DNA of 64,000 nt, from contig CABFPE010000126.1 in NCBI GenBank assembly GCA_900660155.1, forward strand, positions 128,371-192,370. The letters are read 5' to 3'. Below are positions 1-10,069 of this stretch, one piece after another. Within the stretch, counting starts at the first letter, position 1. The number at the start of each line of letters is the position of its first letter. Under the pieces are notes generated by a model, which saw only the letters and a list, made by a program, of their open reading frames with translations, was not told the origin of the DNA and did not search any database. A program made the position numbers and the translations under genes. The DNA comes from Hofstenia miamia (Eukaryota; Xenacoelomorpha; Acoela; Hofsteniidae).

Positions 1-295
1 AATATTTATTTATATACTTACCTGGCCGGTTGACGTGTGTTAGTGCACGTCTCATTGCTTTCTACGTTTACGTTTTTTGCTTTCGCGTTGCTTCAATCCT
101 ATCAGTTTTTTCTTATCATCTACGTTTTTCTACTCTTTCCACCTTTCCTTGTCTTGCTTTTTTCCTTCCCCCTTTAGCTTCACCCTCCACCACCTCCCGA
201 AGATTCCCGCCCTGCCTTACTTCACTCCTTCCACCATTAACTGTAAGTTTTTTGTACTTTTTGTAATTAAGTTTTGCACTTTTAACGTTTTTACT

Positions 296-1468
296 ATGGT
301 GTCTTTTGCCCAAGCCGTGACCCGTAGTGCCCCTGTTGGTGAACCAAAGAACGATTGTGTCATCTCAGCACCCACAAACCTAGAACAACTCCGTTTTGAT
401 CCAACCAAATTCCAGAACCTTACCGCAACATTCATACTTCCAGCACCACCACCAAGTGAGGACAGAACTGTTTTCTTTCGAAATGTGTATTTTGAATTAG
501 GCAATAAAATTATCGAAATCCTTAAGTCTGTTGACCAAAACATAGGAAGCCAAGTACAAATTTCTAGAACGGTAGTGACTCCCAGAAGATCAAATCGGCT
601 ACTCAGAGCCTTACAGGTAATTGGTACTCCAGCAATTGCAGAAGCCATGGCAGTACTTTTTGAAAGTCCCATTGAGGTTGCAGGAAAAAGTCTTATCCCA
701 ACAGAATGTGAGCGGAAAAGAATTCCACTAGTGGGAAGGAAAGAATTCCCAAAGGATTTTCGCATAAACATGCTGAATTTTCCAGCAAAGTGGCCAGTTA
801 ATGACCAGTTTGCACTTCTTCAGTGTAGGTCAGGTTTGAGTGAGTTCTCAAAAATCAAAACTATAGAGCATAGAAACCACTTTAACTCTCTGCAAACCAC
901 GGTCACCGTACAAGTCCACAATTGGAGGGAGCAGTGCGAGCTGTACTCATGGAGTGAAGCCACGAAGAGTAGAGGAGGTTTCAATGCAGTGGAAGAACTA
1001 ATGGTCATTTGTGATTGTCCTGCTATTACCATTTGTAGTAATTGTTTTTATACAGGTCACAGTAAATGTTTCAACTCGTCACACCTTCCTGCTCCTGAGT
1101 GGGTTGCTGAGGTGCACAACTTCTACAAAAGAGCTGCATATGAAGCACGTATGGAAAGACTTGAAGAAAGAAATAAACAAATAGAGAGAATTCAAGCACA
1201 AAAACCTGCTGAAGAAAAATTCTCAACGCCTGTGTCCAGTCCTAGGCCTTCTCAATCAGAAGAAAAAACCGAAGAAAGTCCAAAACCAACCCCTGTCCTA
1301 TGTGCCAGTCACAGGGACCACCTTCGCAAGCAGAGTAGTAGTCGCTCGTCCCCTCTGAAGAAGAAGACCACCTCTCTCTTCTGCCCGAATCCCCCAGTAA
1401 AGTTCAGACACCATCAAGTCCGTTTTCTAACAAGTCGCGTAAGGTCAGCAGTAGCAGTCCTCCTATAA
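296..1468 (+). CDS. LINE ORF1 protein, L1/Tx1-like, intact
   Basis: An open frame of 390 codons from the ATG at 296, which has a good context (act-ATG-g). The frame is open further up to an ATG at 77, but residues coded there are low-complexity Phe/Ser/Pro, so 296 is the better start. The middle is a globular region. Residues about 239-258 hold a cysteine/histidine cluster with spacing C-x-C-x5-C-x2-C-x4-H-x2-C, which resembles but does not exactly match a CCHC knuckle. A basic, charged and Ser/Pro-rich tail follows from about residue 285. LINE ORF1 proteins bind the element's RNA; that role is inferred from position, 70 bases before an endonuclease-RT frame. ORF1 is intact while ORF2 downstream is broken. 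Confidence 0.7.
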   Translation: MVSFAQAVTRSAPVGEPKNDCVISAPTNLEQLRFDPTKFQNLTATFILPAPPPSEDRTVFFRNVYFELGNKIIEILKSVDQNIGSQVQISRTVVTPRRSNRLLRALQVIGTPAIAEAMAVLFESPIEVAGKSLIPTECERKRIPLVGRKEFPKDFRINMLNFPAKWPVNDQFALLQCRSGLSEFSKIKTIEHRNHFNSLQTTVTVQVHNWREQCELYSWSEATKSRGGFNAVEELMVICDCPAITICSNCFYTGHSKCFNSSHLPAPEWVAEVHNFYKRAAYEARMERLEERNKQIERIQAQKPAEEKFSTPVSSPRPSQSEEKTEESPKPTPVLCASHRDHLRKQSSSRSSPLKKKTTSLFCPNPPVKFRHHQVRFLTSRVRSAVAVLL

Positions 1469-1539
1469 TGGGTCCCACTGCACTTAGCAAACTTGCCTCA
1501 CAAACCTAAGTCTCAACTTTTGTCTAATAACTGCTGAAA

Positions 1540-4500
1540 ATGTTGAAGGTTGTAAATTATGTCAATGGCATTGCAAACCTCAACAAACTTGTAAAAATAG
1601 TAGAAAACTTAAGCATAAATAATCCAGATTACATCTTTCTTCAAGAAACGAAAATTGCAGACATAACATCCGCAATGGAAAACTACCTACATAAAAATGG
1701 CTTTTCCTGCTACAAGTCAGAAAAAAACTACAGTAAGAAAGGGAGGCCTTTTAGCACTATGCAATTCTAATAGCCCACAACTAACTTTAAAATTTCAAAG
1801 TCCCACTGCCTAAATTTTTTATCAAAAACAAAACAAGTTAATTTTAATCAACCATTACCTAGGGAAGGATGATTATAAAGACACAATCAATTTCATTAAC
1901 CGTTCACTGTCCTCCCTAAGTTTTCAATCTTTGCTAAGTGCAGGATTCTAATTGTTTCTACCTAAATGAAGACGTACATAATTCACTTACATCATCTAAT
2001 CTAACGTTAACTAGATATAACTATCTCAATAATAACTTTATAGGTAAATTTAATCTAATTGACGCCTCTGCTTTTACGGAAAATTATTACCATACCTGTT
2101 TCAATACTACTAAAATATACTCATCTCGTATAGACCATTGTTTTGCTTCAAAAGACTTAAACATTGCCAACTTTAGAGTGTTACAATTGAACTTTTCCGA
2201 TCATAAACCTTTGATGACGACATTTCGAATCAATAAACCAAAAGGACCAGGTGTCTGGCGCATGAAAACTAATCTGCTGAATAATAATTATCATGAAATT
2301 GCATCACTTATTACTTATTCCTTAGAGAATGCAACAACTGCTAATATTTAAATTAAATGGACATTAATGAAAGGAAGGGTTAAAAGCTTTCTACAAGCTA
2401 AGCAGAAAACCATTGAATCAAATAACTTTTATAAGGCCAGATACTACGAAAAACAACTAAATTTTATGTCCCAAGACATGTATAACTATAACGAACTTAA
2501 GAATTATTTTGATACTAATCTACGTAATATTCAAAATCTACAGGCCCAGGATGAGCTCGAATACATTAAGAACATTGAGCATGAGGTTAATGAAGGCAGC
2601 ACTAAGGACATAAAAAACTATATTAAGAAGTCAATGGATAGATTAAACATTGAGCGCGTAAGATTAGATAATAATCGTTTCTCAGATGATCAAGATGATA
2701 TTATTAAAACTTTCACAGTTTTTTATAAGAATCTTTATAAAAAATCTGATACTTGCATTGAAAACAATAATTTAATATATCCGCAAATTTCATTAGATGA
2801 TAAAAACGCTTTGAACCAAGAAATATCCATTGACGAAATTTACCAAGCAATTGATAAATTAAAAAATTCTCCTGGCATAGATGGCCTTAATGCTGCCTTC
2901 TACAAAACCTTTTGCTCAATCCTCGCCCCACACTATTTATTGCTTCTAAAATCTATACTACAAAATGGCCAAATTTCTCATAGTATATCAAATGCAATCA
3001 TTAAACTATTACCAAAAAAGGGAAAAGATCTCGATCATCCAAAGTCCTGGCGACCTATTTCTCTATTGAACATGGATTTAAAAATTTTATCGCATATTCT
3101 AAACCATAGATTAGCACCTTTGGGACAGAAATATATCCACGCTACCCAAACTGGCTTTATAAAAGCGAGACACTCATCCCTAAATATCTCAACTATTCAA
3201 TGCATTATAGATATATGTCGAATAAACAACATTGATATTGGAATACTTAATATTGATTTTAATAAAGCTTATGATTCAATTGATCACGACTATTTGCTTA
3301 ACACATTAGAAAAACTAGGATTGCCAGAAATAATTTTGAATCTTATTCGTGCTCTATACTCTGACAATAAATCTTACCTATTAATCAATGGTTTTCTGTC
3401 TCCAGCAGTTTAGGTGCATCCCTGTCGGACGCCCCTTGTCATGCATACTGTTTAACTTTGCAATAGAACCCTTCCTGAATCAAATACGATACTCACATCA
3501 CATTCAGGGATTTACATACAAGAACGTAGAAATAAAATATCTTGCATTTGCAGACGATATCACTTTAACTGCATCAAATTCTGACAGTTTAGTTAACTAC
3601 TTCAAACACCTGGACGAATTTAGCAAAACCAGCGGATTATCTATAAATAAACAAAAATCCATCTTTACGGGCATAAACAAAGCAAAAGAATGGTCTAACG
3701 ATTGTACATCTAATCATAACGAAATATTACTGTTAGGTGTAGGCCTCAAAGTATCTGGAAACAACTCTATTAACAATGATAAATTTCTAAGTGATAATAA
3801 AATGCTAATTAATTTCATAACAAATCGCAAGATGTCCATTTTTGCCAAAGCTAAGGCTATTAATGTGCTTGTATTAACCAAACTATTATATCAGATTCAA
3901 TATTACCCTTTATTCTCTTTAAGCAATTCAATCCAATGCGCAATTAATAATGCTGTATGGAAAAACAGTGATCACTCGAGGCCTACTAAGCAATTGCATT
4001 GTAATTATAAGAATGGAGGAATTCAATTAGGAAATATCTACTATTACCAACTGTCATATAAGATAAATATTATATTTACTATATTAAAAGCAAAGTGGCA
4101 TCCCATAAACAAGCTGTATTCTAAAATCATTACGAAATTTACACCAAGAAACAATCTACAGGACATGCTTTGCAATATAATCTTACCTAAGTCTTTCAAA
4201 ACTATATGCCCCCTATTGTCAAGTACACTCTCAATACTACGTCGTCTAAAATTTCAATTGAACCCAAATGGCTGTAGTATGCAACTAGGCGCGATTATAA
4301 GAAATCCTAAAACGTACGGGGAACCAATTCAATTTGACCAAGATATAGAACCCAAGAGTCTGCAGAACTTTATAATACGCAAACGGGGTTTTACCTTACA
4401 ATTAAATTCATCAATCAAAGGCAAAACTTAATCTGATTTCTGTCATTTCAATGAACCAGATATACCAAGAATTTTTGATAAGGCTTCAAGCTATTGGCTT

Positions 4501-4836
4501 ATTACTAAGTTTTCAATACAAAATATACTTCAAAAATTAAGAAATTCTACAGTACGCCCTTATTATAAAACAATCATATATAAAGTCACCTTGAATCGAA
4601 TCATAAATCGCGATAAATTTTACTTTTCTAGATTCATTGAGACGCCATTATGTAGATTATGCAAAATAGAAAATGAAAACCCCAAACATCTAATATTTCA
4701 TTGTACAGCCAGAATACCACAAAAACCTGCAGACTTTCAAATATTTTCAGACTTACTAAGTACATCAAATTTTCACGAAACCATAGAATACTGTATTAAA
4801 AGCATTGCCCTGGCAAAAGACCAGCAGACATTATAG
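1540..4836 (+). pseudogene. LINE ORF2 remnant: endonuclease + reverse transcriptase
   Basis: Endonuclease N-terminus at 1540-1766 includes FLQETKI with the catalytic Glu. The middle of the domain is missing or scrambled between about 1770 and 1940. The endonuclease C-terminus (1938-2351) keeps SRIDHCFASKD and the SDHKPL motif. A stop at about 2349 separates it from the RT frame (2367-3413), which has motif A (NIDFNKAYDSIDHDYL, near 3250-3297). The frame shifts near 3400, where the usual RQGCPLS segment is damaged. Motif C, LAFADDIT, lies near 3542-3565 in the next stretch (3388-4431). After a further stop the C-terminal tail (4591-4836) carries CRLC...H...C. Catalytic residues survive, but at least four interruptions make it a pseudogene. 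Confidence 0.85.
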
Positions 4837-5322
4837 GTGTCGTTGTTACATATTTTATACATGTAAATATATTTTAACCTTACCGGTAAATCTTTTTTAG
4901 ATATTAGTCTGTTCCTTTTTAAATGCCTCCGTAAGTATGTGTGAATGAGTGTCTATATAATTATTACTTTGTTTTAGTTTTGTTTAGTTGTTGTTTGGCT
5001 TCCTTGTTTTGTTTTTCCTTCATCATATGTTTGTTTTTGTCCATAGCTCAGTTATTCCTTCATTTGTTTGTTTACGTCCTTGTTCTGTCCTCTGTACATA
5101 TATTTAACGTTTCTGTTTAGGTGTTTTGTCAACAATTTCTTTCGTATTTTTGGTTGTTTAATAATCTTTGTTATACTTTTGTTTATATTTATGAATAGAA
5201 TGTTGTGTGAATGGTGACGGGTATGAGGCAGTGCGGTGTTTTTCTGGTACAGTGATGACAAAAGAACTTGCACAAGATTCTTATATTCTGAGTACCATTT
5301 TTGAAAAAAAGTAAAAAAGGAA
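4837..5322. other. LINE 3' untranslated / unassigned spacer
   Basis: This AT/T-rich stretch follows the end of the L1-like ORF2 and precedes the next LINE remnant. It begins as the probable 3' UTR of the first element and has no recognisable gene. I could not fix where one element ends and the other begins. Confidence 0.4.
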
Positions 5323-7100
5323 ATGATAAAGTTCCAGGGGAAGACCATTACAAGTAATAGAGAAATTGGCAATGCTTTTAAAGAGGTTTTTCAAAATCTG
5401 GAAAATTGGGAAACATTTCCTAATAAATATAAGCTTCCGAAAGTACAAAATTTAACTAGTTTCTCTTTCAAATATGTTACAAGTTGTGAAATTATAAGAT
5501 CTATTAATAGTGTAAAAAATAAGTCTAGGGGATCTTCAAACGTACCAACTTGGTTTCTAAAAGATGCTTATGCATTTGTTTCGAAGTCTCTTTGTTATAT
5601 TAAAATACTTGAATTAAACAATAATCTATTTTCCCTGAAAACTTAAAAATTGCCAATACAACTCCCGTTTATAAGAAAGGCGATCCCGAAAACTGTTTAA
5701 ATTATAGACCAATTTCTGAAATATCGCCCAATAAGTAAGTCTATTAGCAAACCAAATTAATAAGCACATGAATAAATCTAATCTTTACTATACTACTCAA
5801 TATGATTTTCGTAAAGGCATGTCTACTAACGATGCTTTATGTGCTACTGAAAATGGAAGAAAAGTACTGATAACGAATATACTGCAATTTCATGTCTAGA
5901 TAAGATAAGATAAGAGATCTTTTTGAAGCGTTTGATTCTATCGATCATTGTATTTTACTTTCAAAATTTAAGCAATTACATTTTTCGAAAACAATTACAT
6001 AATCGAAAACAGCGAGTGAAACTTAATGAGCCATTTTCAAATTGGATTGAAATCAAAAGAGGGAACGATATTAGGTTTCTTACTTTTTAATATACATGTT
6101 AATGACTTAAGTAATTACACTAATTGTCATGTTATTCAATACCCTGATAACACAATGCTATTTTGCTCAAATAAATCGATTGAAAATGCAATCATAAAAA
6201 TTGAAGATGACTGCTCAATTATCTCACTATTTTGTCTTCCTGAAACTGTGTGTTAATTGTACCAAAACTCAATTCTGTATTATAAAATCAGAAGCTAATC
6301 CTAAAAATTGTTCTCAACAGAAGCTAAACTTAAATGGCACCCAAATAGACCAAGTGGATAAATTTAAATACATTGGAATTACATTATTTGACTCATTACT
6401 TACCTTTCAAAAGCAATTTTATTAAATCATTAAACGAATGGCTACTTCAATTAAAGCACTTAGCAAAATATCTCAGCAGTTACCTACAAAAGCTCAACTT
6501 CAGTTAATCCATGCTATAGTTTTAAGTCATTTATATTATGGCAATGTACTTTAGACGGATGTAAATGAAAATTTCCTAAAGAAAATTAATACACAGTTAA
6601 GATGGTCAATGAAGTTAGTAACGAATAACTATTCTAATATAAATAATATTAAAAACAAAAACGTCAGTAAAAATTTCTTAAATCCTCAATGCCTTATTCA
6701 GATAAATGTATTCGAAACATTGTATAAGATAGTAAACAATCTCGGTAAAATCGCACATCTAAATGCACGCACTCGAAATATTAAACCAGTTTTTTGTAAA
6801 GCTTTGGAATCATTTACCTAGAGAATTAACGTTACCGAATAATTTAAAGATATTCAAAAACAATGTCAAACAATATTACTATAATTCTAGAAAAGATATA
6901 ATTGAAATCAAATGGAGGGGTTTCAAATTGTACAGCCAGAATTATTTAACTAACAGACATTGAAACGCCATAACCCAATGGTGCAAATTTCAATTTTGTA
7001 TTGTTTCTTGTACAGTTTACTAACGCTTTCAGAGTTGCTATCAGTATAATTATATATTGTCAAAGTAACTTCTGAATAAAGATTTCTTCTTCCTCTTCTT
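5323..7100 (+). mobile_element. CR1/jockey-type LINE remnant, RT to 3' end
   Basis: A 5'-truncated non-LTR element on the plus strand. Pieces in order: a region with RGSSNVPTWFLKD (5530-5570), VYKKGDPENCLNYRPIS (about 5667-5717), QYDFRKGMST (about 5800), RT motif A in DLFEAFDSIDHCIL (about 5914-5955), motif B-like KEGTILGFLLFNI (6056-6096), and a damaged motif C reading YPDNT where YADDT is expected (about 6140). The thumb (VDKFKYIGIT) and a C-terminal helix (LPRELTLPNNLKIFKNNVK, about 6817-6872) follow. The 3' end has an AATAAA near 7075 and a TTC-rich tail near 7082-7102. Several frameshifts and stops break it, and one catalytic Asp is lost. Confidence 0.8.
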
Positions 7101-7102
7101 CT

Positions 7103-8845
7103 CTGTGGCACAGAACTGCTTACTTGCAGCTAGATTTGAAATCTCACACCCATGTTGTGTATACCTTCGAAATTGCTCAGATTCTCAAATTTCTTCTACT
7201 GCTGAGTGAAACCGTCTGCTTTCAATTAAGTCCACTGACCCCATTTCCAAATTTGTTTCGTCATTGACAATCCCTTGCCAAACTCACGGCTGATGTTTTA
7301 TCCCTTAAATCTCAAATGTTTCTTACAGTGCTGCTGCATCACATGCTATTCCTTCTAATATTCCTGCTGCAAGTTCCCCAACGACTCTTGCTCTTTGTCA
7401 TTTATGCTGCCAGCCACCTCTGAAAAAGCAATTCCATTGCCTACTCATTGTCATAATTCCCGTCCTTGTCCAATACTTGTAACTAATTCAACCTGCTCAC
7501 TTCCCGTTGTCTCAGTTCACTTGCACGTTCTCTTCGCAAAGCTGTTCACTTTTGTTCCTCTTCACTTCCTTTTGCTGATATGTCCTTCCCGACCCACCAC
7601 GGTCTGATTCTTCATTCTCATTCTTTCATATTGTATGTGATCAAAATTCCCTCTCATTCATAGATCCTGATGTATGATCTGAATGCCACTTAATTCACTA
7701 CTATTGCCTTTCTAATGATGAGCGCAAACAGTTTAATCTTCGTCCCAGCCGTTGTTTCTTTTCGTCGGGATTGATTACCTGGTCATCCTGGCTCTGAATA
7801 TGTGCCTAACTTAACTCTTGTTTTCTTTATTGCTTGCGAATGTTCACACTCTGGCCTCTTTAAATCATCGTCTTAGTTTCTATAGCTTCTTTCTTGTAGT
7901 TGTTGACTTCATTTTCATCAGTGAAACCTGGCTTGATCTTGCTGCTCTTGACAGTGTTGTTTTCCAACTCTACTCTAAGTTCTCTCTCGCATAGAACGGT
8001 CCTTTGGTCACCATGGTGGTGTTCTTATTGCCTCACATTTCTCTAAACTTGATGTCCGCCCTTTCTCTATCCTTTGATTTCTTTTGTGGTTGTGCTGTTG
8101 TTCTTCTGTCAACCAAATTGATTTTAGTCCTACCAAGACATGTGACATCTCATTTTCAGTGTCTCCTCCAATGGATCTACCTCTCCCTGTGAAATTTTCT
8201 CCTTGTCATACTTTTCACGGAGTTCAACTTACTTTGCACGGAATGTGTGTCCTTGCCTCTTCGCAAAGGTAATTCCCCTCTTTAATTGTCCGGCTGCTGT
8301 GAACTCGTTGTTCAAGTCTATTCCTTATGCTATTCTTCTCTATGCTCCTCTCGGTTTGTGGCAAGTTCGTGCCTTGTTCCACTCCATGGAAAGAAGCTAT
8401 GCTAAAATTCTTCAATCTCCCGCTGCACTTTTAATCCTGTTATCTCCTCCTACTCAAACGTTTACTAACTCGCAATCTTAACCTTGATGCATATGATTTT
8501 ATAACATTCTTGAATTTCCACTGCTCGCTTTTATGGTGTTTTCCCGTTCTCTTTTCGTCGTCTCAAGAAACATCCTAACCTTTACTCGTTTTTGAATCGT
8601 GCTTGTGCTTCTGCTCATTTCTTCCTGACTCAAACCGCCAGCTGCTATTGACTTTTTGCTCACCCTCATGCTCCAAGAAATTTCTGCTTTCTTACCTCTG
8701 GTGATCAGTTCTCTCGCTTTGCTTGCTCATCCATCTGCTCCTACTTCATCTCCTGTGACTGTCCCCGTTGCCGAAAATTTATTCATTTGTGTTGTTAGCC
8801 TTTGCCGGCTTAATAAAGTCTTTTATTATTCTTGAAAAATATATT
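7103..8845 (+). mobile_element. C/T-rich LINE remnant with endonuclease trace
   Basis: The plus strand is strongly pyrimidine-rich. Near 7900-8050 one frame reads VVDFIFISETWLD and, after a frame break, GGVLIASHFSK; both are hallmarks of LINE apurinic endonucleases of the CR1/jockey type. A Cys-rich patch (SYFISCDCPRCRKF) lies near 8737-8780. The copy ends in CTTAATAAAGTC near 8808-8821 followed by an A-rich tail. Its 3' part matches a second copy near 31.92-32.12 kb. RT motifs are too decayed for me to find. Reading frames are broken many times. Confidence 0.55.
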
Positions 8846-8876
8846 TGAATCAAATGAAGAATAATGCAGATATATA

Positions 8877-9180
8877 TTGGTTGCATATTTTGTTTAATCA
8901 TTGGATCATCAGTCACTGAGATATTGTTCTACTACTTTGGTGGTTGTTCAAAATAGTATATTTTATGTTTTCATTAAAATTGATGTCATTAACATAAAGA
9001 TTGAATATTAATGGTTTTAGAACAGAGCCTTGAGGTATTCCTTTATTAATTATTAGTTTATTAGAGATTTCATTGTTTACTTTTACGGATTGTTGTCTAT
9101 TAGTTAAATATGAGGTTATTAACTTAGTTGCATATTCATTAAAGTTGTATTTATATTTATTTTAAAAATTATTTTTACTT
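8877..9180 (-). mobile_element. LINE RT fragment (motif B region)
   Basis: On the minus strand one frame, running from about 9140 down to about 8945, reads LITSYLTNRQQSVKVNN and then NKGIPQGSVLKPLIFNLYVN. That is the palm region before the catalytic YADD box in CR1/jockey-type reverse transcriptases. The fragment is about 250 bases and lacks both the upstream fingers and the YADD box. It lies just past the likely SEC24 3' end, on the same strand. It is a dead fragment. Confidence 0.75.
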
Positions 9181-9954
9181 GGAAGTATTTATTGATTCAA
9201 CTTTTTTAGGCGTTTAATCATTTTTGAGACACCATAAACAAAAGAATGTGACCGATTTTAACAGGCTGGAAATTGAACTTTATTTCGTTGAATTTACTGA
9301 AGTGGATTTTGTTCATCTGGCCAATGAATGAAAGGAATGGCAGTTTCGATAGTGGATTTTCGTTGTGTTCCGTTCGGGGAAGAATTCCGAAGCTGCCATG
9401 TAAGCATTTACTTCGAGGAGTTGTTCTGACGAATGCAACTCTGAATTCTTGTTTCAAATACATTTGCTAGTGCACATTTACAGCGCGAAACTTTTTTGTA
9501 AATAGAATCACCTAGTAAAAATTAATAAAACGGTTCAAACGACCCATCTTGCCATAGATGTGGTTGTTAATTCCAATGCTATTGCATGTAGTTTTGGTTA
9601 TATATAAAAATAAGTTTACAAATTTAGCATATTACGGTAAGAGTGACATTCTTTAGCGATTAAAGAATTTACTACATTGGACAAAATCATTAAATATATC
9701 TAAAGTTGCAAAAAAACAATTTCAAAATTGTTCCACTATCAAAGATTACAGACTGATAAATCACTAAAATAAAAATCTTTTCATCATATAAATTATTAAC
9801 TAGCTTTAAAAACCAATTTCACAAATTCGGAAAATTTCTTATTTGAATATAAAAAGCACCACCAATATTAACTTAAGGGTAAATCTTTTTACACGGAGAC
9901 AGCAAATCATACCGCGAATATATTGCAGTACGTGGATGAAGTGCTCTTCTACAA
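9181..9954 (-). other. SEC24 3' UTR and downstream flank
   Basis: This follows the SEC24 stop codon (9955-9957) on the minus strand. A possible poly-A signal (AATAAA on the minus strand, TTTATT on plus) is at 9279-9284, giving a 3' UTR of about 670 nt. The stretch 9220-9470 is open on both strands for 65-81 codons but resembles nothing I know, so I do not call a gene. Confidence 0.4.
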
Positions 9955-10069
9955 TTAATTGTTCATAATTTTTTGAATGTACTGAAGAAATTCGGGGTAC
10001 GACGAAGTTGATTCAGTGCGATCTTCAAGCAGACTGTCGAAAAACAAATTTTTTTGAGGACTATCATCT
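9955..10069 (-). CDS. SEC24: SEC24 last coding exon with stop
   Basis: Reads DDSPQKNLFFDSLLEDRTES then TSSYPEFLQYIQKIMNN and TAA, matching the conserved Sec24 tail FxxxLxEDRTEAxxSYxEFLxxxxxxI. Confidence 0.95.

Larger units (their letters stand above)
1..5000 (+). mobile_element. LINE, L1/Tx1-like, ORF1 + ORF2, decayed
   Basis: A non-LTR retrotransposon on the plus strand. It has an apparent 5' leader (before 296), ORF1 (296-1468), a 70-base spacer, then ORF2 with endonuclease, reverse transcriptase and a C-terminal Cys/His cluster (1540-4836). The RT style (a stretch like WRPISLLNMDLKILS, then a FADD catalytic box) is that of the L1/Tx1 group. The 5' end may lie before the window and the 3' end is not sharply defined; I see no poly-A tail, so 5000 is approximate. 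ORF2 is split into at least five open stretches, so the copy is not autonomous. Confidence 0.85.

Noticed and set aside
9218-9470. Frames open on both strands near the SEC24 3' end
   Set aside because: Neither protein resembles anything I know; it is better explained as 3' UTR.
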